Shown piece by piece: positions 23,024 to 31,237 of a DNA stretch of 64,000 bases. The stretch is from contig DATMLM010000049.1 of NCBI GenBank assembly GCA_035570055.1, positions 96,132-160,131 on the forward strand, in the 5' to 3' direction. Below the pieces are notes generated by a model. The model was not told the DNA's origin and ran no database searches. It saw only the letters and a list, made by a program, of their open reading frames with translations. Origin of the DNA: DASRDS01 sp035570055 (GTDB lineage Bacteria; Gemmatimonadota; Gemmatimonadetes; Gemmatimonadales; Gemmatimonadaceae). Both the position numbers and the translations under genes were made by a program. Position 1 is the first letter of the stretch. The number at the start of each line of letters is the position of its first letter.

Positions 23024-23977
23024 ATGCGTCGAAGAGACTTTATCAAAATTAGCGCGAGCGCCACGCTCGGCGCCTGTGTCAGTCGTGTGCATATGGAAAC
23101 AACTCCGATCAGCGAGCCGACGTTCCACGCCATGCGCCGCTTCGCCGACACCAGCTTCGGACGGATCGCGTACGTCGAGCGCGGGTCGGGGAAGGCGGCC
23201 TTGTTTCTTCACGGGTTCCCACTCAACGGCTTCGAGTGGCGCGGGGCCGTCGAGCGGCTGTCACCCTACCGGCGATGCATTGCCCCGGATTTCATGGGGC
23301 TCGGATACTCCGAAGTACCGGAGCACCAAGATCTGGCGCCCGGCCAGCAAGCCGCGATGCTCGCGGCCCTACTCGACCGGTTGTCGATCAAGCGAGTCGA
23401 CCTCGTCGCGAATGACAGCGGGGGCGCGGTCGCGCAGATCTTCGTCGCGCAATATCCGTGGCGGGTGCGAACCCTGCTGCTCACCAACTGCGACGTCGTC
23501 ATCGACAGCCCACCGCCGGCGTTCCAACCGGTGATCACGCTGTCCCGCGCGGGCACGTTCGCCGACAAAGTCATCGCGCCGCAACTGGCCGACAAAGCGC
23601 TGGCGCGCTCGCCGAAAGGCATCGGACGCCTGGCGTGGCAGAACCCTGAGAACCCGACCGACGAGGCGATCGACTGTTATTTCACGCCGCTCCTGGCCTC
23701 ACCGCTGCGGAAAGCCCAGCTCCACGGCTATGCGCTCGCGCTGGAGCAGAATCCGTTGACGGTAATCGTGCCGGCGCTGCAACAGTCCCAGGTCCCCGTG
23801 CGCATCCTGTGGGGCACCGGTGATACCATCTTCTCGCCCGCGAGCCCGGACTGGCTCGACCACGCGTTCAAGCACTCCCACGGCGTGCGACGCATCGAGG
23901 GGGCGAAAGTGTTCTTTCCCGAGGAACAACCCGATCTCATCGCGCAGGAGGCGAGACTGCTGTGGGACAGCGTCTAG
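23024..23977 (+). CDS. Exported alpha/beta hydrolase
   Basis: A 317-residue alpha/beta hydrolase. The N-terminus MRRRDFIKISASATLGACVS looks like a Tat signal (RRxFxK) with a lipobox-like LGAC, so a Tat-exported lipoprotein is possible. Oxyanion HGF at 63-65, nucleophile S132 in VANDSGGAVAQ (elbow with Asp instead of the first Gly), acid in LWGTGDTIF. Similar to haloalkane dehalogenase-like and epoxide hydrolase-like folds but with Ser, so an esterase-type activity is likelier. It converges on the LysR gene with a 4-nt overlap. Confidence 0.8.
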   Translation: MRRRDFIKISASATLGACVSRVHMETTPISEPTFHAMRRFADTSFGRIAYVERGSGKAALFLHGFPLNGFEWRGAVERLSPYRRCIAPDFMGLGYSEVPEHQDLAPGQQAAMLAALLDRLSIKRVDLVANDSGGAVAQIFVAQYPWRVRTLLLTNCDVVIDSPPPAFQPVITLSRAGTFADKVIAPQLADKALARSPKGIGRLAWQNPENPTDEAIDCYFTPLLASPLRKAQLHGYALALEQNPLTVIVPALQQSQVPVRILWGTGDTIFSPASPDWLDHAFKHSHGVRRIEGAKVFFPEEQPDLIAQEARLLWDSV

Positions 23978-24846
23978 ACGAGCGACAGTAACTCGCGATC
24001 GAGCCGGCCGAGAGTACGACCCGGGAGGTGTACAAGCGACAGCGGCCGGACGAGGGAGAGGCCGGCGATCGCGACGCGCGCCAGTCGACCTGACTGGAGG
24101 AGAGGGGCCGCGACGAGCTCGGAGACGATGCCGACACCCGCGCCCGACGCGACGGCCTCGGCGATCCCGCGCGAGTCGGCGATCCTCACGCGCGGTGTGA
24201 GCTCTATCCCCACGCCGATGAGCGCGCGCTCAACGACCGCGCCCGTGCCGGAGCCGGGCTCGCGCGCGATGAACGCCTCGTCCGAGAGCGCCGATGGCGC
24301 GATCGGGCGCCGTCGGCGCGCCCATGGGTGCGAGGCGGCGACGATCAGGATCAGCTCATCGTCGCGAAATCGACGGATGGCGAGGCGCGACTCGGCGACC
24401 GGGCCCTCGACGAGCGCCCAGCCGGAGTCGCCGCGCTCGACCGCGTCGGCCATCTCGGCCGTGTTGCCCACCGCGATCTCGACATCGACGCCCGGGTGCT
24501 TGGCGCGCAGGCGCGCGATGGCGGAGGGCAGCACGTAGCCCGCGATCGTCGTGCTCGCGGCTCCGCGGATCAAACCGCGGTCGAGGCCCGCGAGACCCGA
24601 TACGAGGTCGTCGGTTTCTCGTGCGAGTGCCAGGGCGCGATCGGCAAGCGCACGCAGCGCTCCTCCCTCTGCCGTCAGGCCGACCCCTCGTCCTCGGCGG
24701 ACGAACGCCGGGGTCCCGAGTTGCGCCTCGAGACGATGCATGCGTTCGGAGATCGAAGGTTGGCTGACGCCGAGGACAGCCGCCGCCTTCGTGAACGAGC
24801 CCTCTCGAGCGACCACGGCGAATACTTGGAGGGTGTCTAGATCCAT
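23974..24846 (-). CDS. LysR family transcriptional regulator
   Basis: A 290-residue LTTR. N-terminal helix-turn-helix MDLDTLQVFAVVAREGSFTK then AAAVLGVSQPSISERMHRLE; C-terminal periplasmic-binding-like domain with GLIRGAASTTIAGYVLPSAI at its start. It diverges from the YeiH gene; LysR-yeiH pairs are widespread, and the regulator usually activates the putative sulfate exporter. The short AT-rich gap (24847-24893) contains ATATCAATATATCAGTAT, a candidate T-N11-A type site. Confidence 0.88.
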   Translation of the reverse strand: MDLDTLQVFAVVAREGSFTKAAAVLGVSQPSISERMHRLEAQLGTPAFVRRGRGVGLTAEGGALRALADRALALARETDDLVSGLAGLDRGLIRGAASTTIAGYVLPSAIARLRAKHPGVDVEIAVGNTAEMADAVERGDSGWALVEGPVAESRLAIRRFRDDELILIVAASHPWARRRRPIAPSALSDEAFIAREPGSGTGAVVERALIGVGIELTPRVRIADSRGIAEAVASGAGVGIVSELVAAPLLQSGRLARVAIAGLSLVRPLSLVHLPGRTLGRLDRELLSLV

Positions 24847-24863
24847 AGGCTCAACTTATGTGA

Positions 24864-26894
24864 GTGATATCAATATATCAGTATCTCCTTTGGGTGCCCG
24901 GACTCAAATTTGGCGGCGTGATTCCTGGCATCGCTCTCTGCGCCGCCATCGCCGCGGTCGCCTGGGTTCTCCAAGGCGCCTACGTCGACGCGATCGTCCT
25001 TGCTATCGTGCTCGGCGCGGTCGTGAGGACCGTCTGGAAGCCTGGCGATCGTTGGCTGCCCGGCATACGGATCAGCGGGCACTTCCTCCTCGAGGTCGCC
25101 GTCGTACTCCTCGGCGCCTCGGTCGACGCCGCCCTCGTTGCCCGAGCGGGGCCGAGGCTCCTCGGCGGAGTGGTCGTGATTGTCGCCGTGACCTTGGTGT
25201 TGGGCTACGCGGCGGGCAGGGCACTCGGCCTGCACCATCGTCTAGCGCTCCTGGTCGCCACTGGCAACGCGATCTGCGGCAACTCGGCCATCGCCGCCAT
25301 CGCCCCGGTGATCGACGCCGATGGCGACGACGTGGCGGCGTCGATCGCGTTCACCGCGGTGCTCGGCGTCGCCGCGGTGCTGGGACTCCCAGCGCTGGGT
25401 CGTGCCCTAGGGTTGACTGAGATCCAGTACGGGGCGCTGGCTGGACTGACCGTGTACGCCGTCCCGCAGGTCCTGGCGGCTACGCTCCCGGTGTCCGCCG
25501 CAAGCGCCCAGATCGGCACGATCGTCAAGCTCACCCGCGTGCTCATGCTCGGCCCCGTGGTCATCGCCCTATCGCTCGCGCGCGGCGGCAAGAGACCCGG
25601 CATGCACCGGCTCGTTCCGTGGTTCGTGGTGGGGTTCGTGCTCATGGGCGTCGCCCGGACAGCCGGGCTGCTGCCCGCCTGGCTTCCGGTGCCGCTCCGG
25701 ACCGTGGCCACGATGCTCACCGTGCTCTCGATGGCCGCGCTCGGACTCGCCGTGGACGTGCGAGCGCTCGCCCGAGTCGGCGGCCGCGTGATCGCTTCGG
25801 TCATCGCTGCCCTGGCGATACTCCTTGGCTCGAGCCTCGTGCTCGTGCAACATTCGGAGATGCGCGTAGCGTTATCGACAGGCGGCGGCGATGCCCCGGG
25901 GCTCAACGCGGTGATCCGCGCCGCGGTGCTGGCGGCGGTCAACCGCGATTGGGAAGTGCTGGGCATCAAACGTGGATTTGCCGGGCTCCTCGGCGAGGAC
26001 GACGTCGTCGCGCTCACCCGCGAGTCCGTGCGCGGTATCGGGCACCTGGGTGGCACGATCCTCCACACGACGAACCGGGGCAACCCGCTCAAGTACGAGC
26101 GCGCGGGGATCACGACCGACCGATCCGACGAGCTCATCGCCAACGCGCGCAATCTGGGCATCGACGCCGTCATCACGATCGGAGGCGACGGGTCGCTCGC
26201 GATTGCCCAGCGCCTGCACGAGAAAGGGTTGCACGTCATCGGGGTGCCGAAGACGATCGATAACGATGTGAGTGGTACCGTCACGACGTTTGGATTCGAT
26301 ACCGCGGTGAATACAGCCATTGAGGCCGTCGACCGTTTGCATACCACGGCCGAAAGTCACGATCGCGTGATTGTGATGGAGGTGATGGGGCGTCACGCGG
26401 GCTTCATCGCGCTGCACACCGGGCTCGCCGCTAGCGCCGACGTGATTCTCATCCCCGAGATCCCGTACGACATCGACAGCGTCTGCGAGAAGGTCCGCGA
26501 GCGCGATCGCGCCGGGCGCCTCTTCTCGATCATCGTCGTCGCCGAAGGCGCGTATCCCACGGGGGGATCCGCGACCACCAGCGTCGGCGGCGTAGCGGGG
26601 CCGCTGGCGCGGCTCATCCAAGAGAAGACGGGGAAAGAGACCCGATGGCTCGTGCTCGGGCATCTCCAGCGCGGCGGCATGCCGACCGGGTACGATCGAC
26701 TGCTCGCCACCCGATTCGGCGGCGCGGCCGTCCGTGCGGTCGCCGACGGGAAGTGGGGACATATGGTTGCGCTCCAGTCGCCGCGCATCGTGACTATCCC
26801 GATCGAGCAGGTGCTCGCGCAACCCAAGCGGGTCGATCCGCGCAGCGATACCGTGCTCACCGCCCGCGAAATGGGAATTAGCTTCGGAGACTAA
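24864..26894 (+). CDS. Fused frame: YeiH putative sulfate exporter + 6-phosphofructokinase
   Basis: A single open frame of 676 residues. Residues 1-332 are a YeiH/UPF0324 membrane protein of about ten helices, with the signature LLVATGNAICGNSAIAAIAP. Residues 333-676 are a full phosphofructokinase starting at an internal ATG (25860): GGGDAPGLNAVIRA, IGGDGSLAIAQ (Gly of ATP type), PKTIDNDVSGT (Lys at the site that is Gly in E. coli PfkA), MEVMGRHAGFIA and GHLQRGGMPT. No stop separates the halves, and GGAG lies directly against the internal ATG, which is poor spacing. Either a true fusion or two products from one frame. The exporter may really start at GTG 24894. ATP or pyrophosphate as donor is not settled. 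Confidence 0.8.
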   Translation: MISIYQYLLWVPGLKFGGVIPGIALCAAIAAVAWVLQGAYVDAIVLAIVLGAVVRTVWKPGDRWLPGIRISGHFLLEVAVVLLGASVDAALVARAGPRLLGGVVVIVAVTLVLGYAAGRALGLHHRLALLVATGNAICGNSAIAAIAPVIDADGDDVAASIAFTAVLGVAAVLGLPALGRALGLTEIQYGALAGLTVYAVPQVLAATLPVSAASAQIGTIVKLTRVLMLGPVVIALSLARGGKRPGMHRLVPWFVVGFVLMGVARTAGLLPAWLPVPLRTVATMLTVLSMAALGLAVDVRALARVGGRVIASVIAALAILLGSSLVLVQHSEMRVALSTGGGDAPGLNAVIRAAVLAAVNRDWEVLGIKRGFAGLLGEDDVVALTRESVRGIGHLGGTILHTTNRGNPLKYERAGITTDRSDELIANARNLGIDAVITIGGDGSLAIAQRLHEKGLHVIGVPKTIDNDVSGTVTTFGFDTAVNTAIEAVDRLHTTAESHDRVIVMEVMGRHAGFIALHTGLAASADVILIPEIPYDIDSVCEKVRERDRAGRLFSIIVVAEGAYPTGGSATTSVGGVAGPLARLIQEKTGKETRWLVLGHLQRGGMPTGYDRLLATRFGGAAVRAVADGKWGHMVALQSPRIVTIPIEQVLAQPKRVDPRSDTVLTAREMGISFGD

Positions 26895-28495
26895 TGCGCA
26901 CTCTTGTTCTCTGCGTGGCCCTGCTGGGAATGCAAGGGACCGACACCAGCTACGACGTCGTCATTCGCCACGGGCGCGTGCTCGATGGGGAAGGGAATCC
27001 GTGGATTCTCGCGGACGTGGCGATTCGTGACGGCAAGTTCGTGAAGATCGGCGTCGTGCCCGAACATGGGAAAGTCGAGATCGACGCGTCCGGAAAGTAC
27101 GTGAGCCCGGGCTGGATCGACGCGATGGACCAGTCCGGGTCCACGCTGCTCGAGAGCGGGCGGGCCGAGAATAAGCTGCAGGAAGGGGTGACGACGGCCA
27201 TCGGGGGCGAAGGTGGCACGCCGTGGCCCGCCGACAGCGTGCGACAGTACTTCGCGACGCTCGAGCGGCAAGGGATCAGCATCAACTTTGGCAGTTACTT
27301 CAGCGAGACCCAGGCAAGGGAAGCCATCCTCGGCGAGTCGGCTCGCAAGCCGACTCCATCGGAGCTCGCCGCGATGCGGGCCATCATGGACACCGCCATG
27401 CGCGGCGGCGCCATGGGCATGACGACCGCCCTGATATACCCGCCATCGAGTTATGCCTCCACCGACGAGCTGATCGAAGTCGCGAAAGCGTCCGCGGCAT
27501 ACGGTGGGTTGTACGCCAGTCACATTCGCGGAGAAGGCAAAGAAGTCGTTCAAGCGGTCAACGAGGCAATCACCATTGGCGAGAAAGCCGGGTTGCCCGT
27601 CGAGATTTTTCATCTCAAGGTCGCGTATCGGCCCGGATGGGGCATCCTAATGGACTCCGTCGGGCGCGCAGTGGATGCCGCCCGTGCGAGAGGCGTCGAT
27701 GTCGCGGCCGATCTGTACGTCTATACCGCTGGCGGAACTGGACTAGAAGCGACCATCCCGAGTTGGGCTCACGAAGGCGGCGTCGACTCGCTCAAAGCGC
27801 GGCTGGCGCGTCCTGCCGTGAGAGCGAGACTCAAGAAAGAGATCGTTACCGGGTCGCCAGGATGGTGGAACATCATCGAGGCCGCCGGCGGTTGGGATGG
27901 CGTTGTCCTCGTCAATGCCCGCAACCCCGACAACGCCAAGTACGAGCAGAAGACGATCGCGCAGATCGCGAAGGAGACCGGAAAGGATCCGGCCGATGCC
28001 GCGTGGGATCTCGTGGCCCAAGGCCATGATCGCGTCATGGCGATTTATCACATGATGGGCGAACAAGATATCGAGACCGCGCTCAAGTTCCCGTGGACGA
28101 GTATTGGGAGCGATGCGGGCGCCGTGGTGCAGATTGGGGTGCCGGATGAGACCGGGCTGCCGCATCCGAGGAGCTTCGGGAATTTCCCGCGGGTCATCGC
28201 GCGGTATGTGAAGGAGCGCCACGTGCTGACGCTGAGCGAAGCGGTGCGCAAGATGACCGGGTGGCCGGCGACGCGGCTGCGGCTCGCGAATCGCGGGACG
28301 ATCACGATCGGCAACTGGGCCGACGTCACGATCTTCGATTACGACAAGCTCGAGGATCGGGCGACGTACGAGAAGCCGATGGAATTTCCCACCGGCATCG
28401 AGTGGGTTCTGGTCAATGGCGTCGTGACCATCGACCATGGGCGTCACACTGGGGCGAAAGCCGGGCGGTCGCTGCTGGGTCCTGGCGCGTCCTAA
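26894..28495 (+). CDS. D-aminoacylase-like amidohydrolase
   Basis: A 533-residue metal-dependent amidohydrolase of the N-acyl-D-amino-acid deacylase group. A short hydrophobic start (LVLCVALLGM) may be a signal peptide. DVVIRHGRVLDGEGNPWI and SPGWIDAMDQSG mark the composite sheet and first metal loop; the latter lacks the usual HxH. Later ligands are probable in GLYASHIRGEG, EIFHLKVAYRPG and WTSIGSDAGAV. The end (NRGTITIGNWADVTIFD) is typical. Substrate likely an N-acyl D-amino acid or dipeptide. It overlaps the PFK stop by 1 nt, so it is cotranscribed. Confidence 0.82.
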   Translation: MRTLVLCVALLGMQGTDTSYDVVIRHGRVLDGEGNPWILADVAIRDGKFVKIGVVPEHGKVEIDASGKYVSPGWIDAMDQSGSTLLESGRAENKLQEGVTTAIGGEGGTPWPADSVRQYFATLERQGISINFGSYFSETQAREAILGESARKPTPSELAAMRAIMDTAMRGGAMGMTTALIYPPSSYASTDELIEVAKASAAYGGLYASHIRGEGKEVVQAVNEAITIGEKAGLPVEIFHLKVAYRPGWGILMDSVGRAVDAARARGVDVAADLYVYTAGGTGLEATIPSWAHEGGVDSLKARLARPAVRARLKKEIVTGSPGWWNIIEAAGGWDGVVLVNARNPDNAKYEQKTIAQIAKETGKDPADAAWDLVAQGHDRVMAIYHMMGEQDIETALKFPWTSIGSDAGAVVQIGVPDETGLPHPRSFGNFPRVIARYVKERHVLTLSEAVRKMTGWPATRLRLANRGTITIGNWADVTIFDYDKLEDRATYEKPMEFPTGIEWVLVNGVVTIDHGRHTGAKAGRSLLGPGAS

Positions 28496-29391
28496 GCCTG
28501 GGCTGTCGGCGGCTTCTTCTTGCCGCCGAAGAAGCGACGGAAGAAGGCCGTCACCCCCGCGATGGCGACGATGAGCAGCTTCTTGGCCGCGAGCAAGATC
28601 GGGATCAAGAACTTGAACAGTCCCGCTTTGGCGGCGATCCCGCCAATGATGAGCGCGCCGACTCCGTAGGCGGCCATGTGGTCCTTGCCCTTCACGAAGT
28701 CCGCGTAGCGATTGCCGGGATTGAACTCGACCATCGCGAGCGCGGCCGGCGTCGCCTCTTGAACGAGCGGCAGCTGGTTCATTGCCGACACCGCGTTCAG
28801 GACCAGCACGCCGTGGCGGCCGAGGACGCGGATCTTGTAGTTGAGCGTGTGGACGGTGTCGCCGTTGAAGCTCAGTTCTTCAGCCCAGTAGAGCTTCTTT
28901 GTCTGGGCATCGTAGCGCGGCGGAAGCGCCCACCCGACGACCTCGAACGTCGGGTAGCCCGCTTTCTTGCGCTCCGGGTTTTCGTCGCGTGCGGACTTCT
29001 GCAGTTGCGTGAGGAGCGAGTCGTAGTTGATCCGGGACGCGCCGGAGTCGGACACGTAGCCATCGTCCTGGTACGTGATCACGATCGCCCACGCGCCGCT
29101 GTCGACAGGGCTCATCTCCGCAGGGACGAGCATGCCCAGCGGGTTTTCCTTGACGGGGTTGCCCCAGGCGCGGAGAACCTTGCCGGCTTGCTCGCCATCG
29201 AGGAACCGGTACGTCCCGCCCACGCCTCGCAGCGTCGCCATGCCGCCATGGAGTTGGACATCGCCCGTCTGGTATTTCAGCGATGCGGCAAATCGGGCTT
29301 TGCGTGCGGCGAGACTGTCCGCGGAGAGAGAATCCTGCGCGGCCGCCGACGCGGCCAGCGCGAGGAGTGCGGCTGCGGCGATTCGCATCAC
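28492..29391 (-). CDS. DUF2167 membrane protein
   Basis: A 299-residue exported protein: signal peptide MMRIAAAALLALAASAAAQ, DUF2167 body (LHGGMATLRGVGGTYRFLDG, AIVITYQDDGYVSD, LNYKIRVLGRHGVLVLNAVS), two C-terminal membrane helices and a Lys-rich tail (RRFFGGKKKPP). Function unknown; homologues are scattered in proteobacteria and this group. Convergent with the amidohydrolase (4-nt overlap). Confidence 0.85.
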   Translation of the reverse strand: MMRIAAAALLALAASAAAQDSLSADSLAARKARFAASLKYQTGDVQLHGGMATLRGVGGTYRFLDGEQAGKVLRAWGNPVKENPLGMLVPAEMSPVDSGAWAIVITYQDDGYVSDSGASRINYDSLLTQLQKSARDENPERKKAGYPTFEVVGWALPPRYDAQTKKLYWAEELSFNGDTVHTLNYKIRVLGRHGVLVLNAVSAMNQLPLVQEATPAALAMVEFNPGNRYADFVKGKDHMAAYGVGALIIGGIAAKAGLFKFLIPILLAAKKLLIVAIAGVTAFFRRFFGGKKKPPTAQA

Positions 29392-29398
29392 CGTTGAT

Positions 29399-29797
29399 TT
29401 ACTTCTGCTCGACCAGCCAGTCGAGCGCCTCGTCCACCGTGTCGAACAAGCCGAACGACCGGTCCGACGTGCGCTCGATCGCTTTGAGAAAAGCGGTCTT
29501 TTGTAACGAGCTCAGTCCCACGAGCGCGCTGGCCCTCATGTGCGGCCGATTCGCCACGGCGAGCTGTTTGATCGCCTCGAAGACTTCAGTCGTGAACCGT
29601 GAGTCGGTGAAGATCGCCACCGCCCGCACCGAACCCAAGGGCTCATTCGGCATGATCTTCCGCTCGGCTTCGATTAATGCTCTCCAATCATCCCAACTAC
29701 TATAGCCAGTGTAGTCGGTGTAGAGGATCGAGACACCCTTATGGGTGATTTTTCGGAGTCGTTCGTTCATGCTGAAATTGGACGTGGAAGGTTGCAT
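29399..29797 (-). CDS. STAS/SpoIIAA-like protein
   Basis: A 132-residue protein with a likely start either at 29797 or at the second Met (29770). The pattern ITHKGVSILYTDYTGYSSWD, then RAVAIFTDSRFTTEVFEAIK, then FGLFDTVDEALDWLVEQK resembles SpoIIAA/STAS-like stress domains seen beside phosphatases and kinases. It lies directly downstream of the PP2C phosphatase and may be a target or regulator of it, as STAS proteins are in partner-switch systems; that is inference. Confidence 0.6.
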   Translation of the reverse strand: MQPSTSNFSMNERLRKITHKGVSILYTDYTGYSSWDDWRALIEAERKIMPNEPLGSVRAVAIFTDSRFTTEVFEAIKQLAVANRPHMRASALVGLSSLQKTAFLKAIERTSDRSFGLFDTVDEALDWLVEQK

Positions 29798-29811
29798 TTA
29801 CGTCACACTCG

Positions 29812-30669
29812 TTAGTCGCGCCTGACCGTCCGGCCGACGACGACGGTGATGTTATCCGTGCCCCCTCCGTCGAGCGCGTCCTGCACGAGATCGTTGCAGA
29901 CCTGCTCGGCGGAGGTCATGGTCAGAAGCCGGTCACGAATCCGTTCGTCCGACACGTGCTTCGTCAGACCGTCGCTGCACAGCAATCCGACCGTGCCCCA
30001 CATCTGGTGCAAGTAACTCACGACGGGCGTGTTCTGCGACCCGCCAATCGCGCTCGAGAGCACATTGACCCAGCGGGTCCGATACGCATCGGTGCGCGAC
30101 AAGATGCCGCTGTCGATGAGATCCTGCGCCATGGTCTGGTCGCGCGAGAGTTGTGTGAGCTCGCCGTCGCGGAGGATATAGCACCGGCTGTCACCGACCT
30201 GCAGGATATACGACCGGGGCCACATGCCGATCCACAGCGTGAGCGTCGTCGCCATCCCGCCGAGGGTCGGGTCGGTCTCGGTCTGTCGCAACAACTCCAG
30301 ATGCACTTCGCGCGCCGCGGTCTCGAGGGCGCGCGGGAAGTCGCTCGTTCCACCTCCGTCACCCACGGCCGAGAGGCGAATGCACTTGGTCACATATTGC
30401 GTCACCGCCTCGACCGCGAACCGGCTCGCGGCGTCGCCCATGGGGCCGCCGCCGACGCCGTCGGCAACCATGGCCAGGAAGGCGATGCGTTCGGATTCGA
30501 GCGGCAGGCGGTCGAGGGAGGAGAGACTCGTGAGATGCGCCTCGACCTTTCGGCGGATCGAGGCGATCAGGAAATTGTCCTGGTTGACCGTGCGGATGGC
30601 GCCCACGTGCGTGACGCCGAAAAAGTCGATCTCGTCGTCGCGCGGCGGACGATCTACGGCCGTGGCCAT
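29812..30669 (-). CDS. PP2C-family serine/threonine phosphatase
   Basis: A 285-residue PPM phosphatase. Motifs in order: GAIRTVNQDNFLIAS (metal Asp), FLAMVADGVGGGPMGDAASR (DGxGG), LQVGDSRCYILRDGELTQLS, LLCSDGLTKHV and GGTDNITVVVG. The catalytic Asp set is complete. Cytosolic and Mn/Mg dependent. Upstream of the STAS-like gene in the same direction (14-nt gap), suggesting a two-gene signalling unit. No kinase is adjacent. Confidence 0.9.
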   Translation of the reverse strand: MATAVDRPPRDDEIDFFGVTHVGAIRTVNQDNFLIASIRRKVEAHLTSLSSLDRLPLESERIAFLAMVADGVGGGPMGDAASRFAVEAVTQYVTKCIRLSAVGDGGGTSDFPRALETAAREVHLELLRQTETDPTLGGMATTLTLWIGMWPRSYILQVGDSRCYILRDGELTQLSRDQTMAQDLIDSGILSRTDAYRTRWVNVLSSAIGGSQNTPVVSYLHQMWGTVGLLCSDGLTKHVSDERIRDRLLTMTSAEQVCNDLVQDALDGGGTDNITVVVGRTVRRD

Positions 30670-30691
30670 GCGCTCAAACTACACATATTCT

Positions 30692-31237
30692 ATGGCGATG
30701 GCACATATCGCCCTCCTGCGAGGGGTGAATCTCGGGGGCCACCGCGCAGTCGCCATGGCCGACCTGCGCGCGCTCGCGACCGCGCTGGGTTTCGGCGAGG
30801 TGCGCACGCTCTTGAACAGCGGGAATCTCGTGTTCGAGGCCGACGCACACACGTCGGCCACGCTCGAGGCGCTCCTCGAGGGTGAGGCCGAACAACGGCT
30901 CGGGCTCCGCACAGATTTTCACGTGAGGAGCGCCGGGGAGTGGCGGGCGATCATCGCGAAGAATCCATTTCCCGCCGAGGCCAAACGCGATCCCGCCCGT
31001 CTCATCATGTTCTGCCTCAAGACAGCGCCCGGCGCCAAGGCGTTCGCTGCGCTCCAAGCGGCGATCAAAGGTCCCGAACGGGTGCTCGGGGTCGGGCGTC
31101 ACGCATACATCTACTATCCCGACGGCCAAGGCCGGTCCAAGCTGACGGTGGCGATGATAGACAAGGCCATCGGAGCTGGGACCGGCCGTAACTGGAATAC
31201 GGTTCTCAAGCTGGCGGCGCTTACTGCTTCTGCGTAG
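30692..31237 (+). CDS. DUF1697 family protein
   Basis: A 181-residue protein with the diagnostic DUF1697 N-terminus HIALLRGVNLGGHRAVAMAD, then LGFGEVRTLLNSGNLVFEAD and late VGVGRHAYIYYPDGQGRSKL. Crystallised members show two ferredoxin-like repeats; no activity is known. ATG 30692 fits; the frame is open upstream but antisense to the PP2C gene. Converges on the tricorn-like gene (17-nt overlap). Confidence 0.85.
   Translation: MAMAHIALLRGVNLGGHRAVAMADLRALATALGFGEVRTLLNSGNLVFEADAHTSATLEALLEGEAEQRLGLRTDFHVRSAGEWRAIIAKNPFPAEAKRDPARLIMFCLKTAPGAKAFAALQAAIKGPERVLGVGRHAYIYYPDGQGRSKLTVAMIDKAIGAGTGRNWNTVLKLAALTASA

Noticed and set aside
24914..24946. Two separate genes with missed stop in the YeiH-PFK frame
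   Set aside because: Kept as a question: no stop and no well-placed ribosome site is seen between the domains, so I report the fused frame and note the alternative start at 25860.
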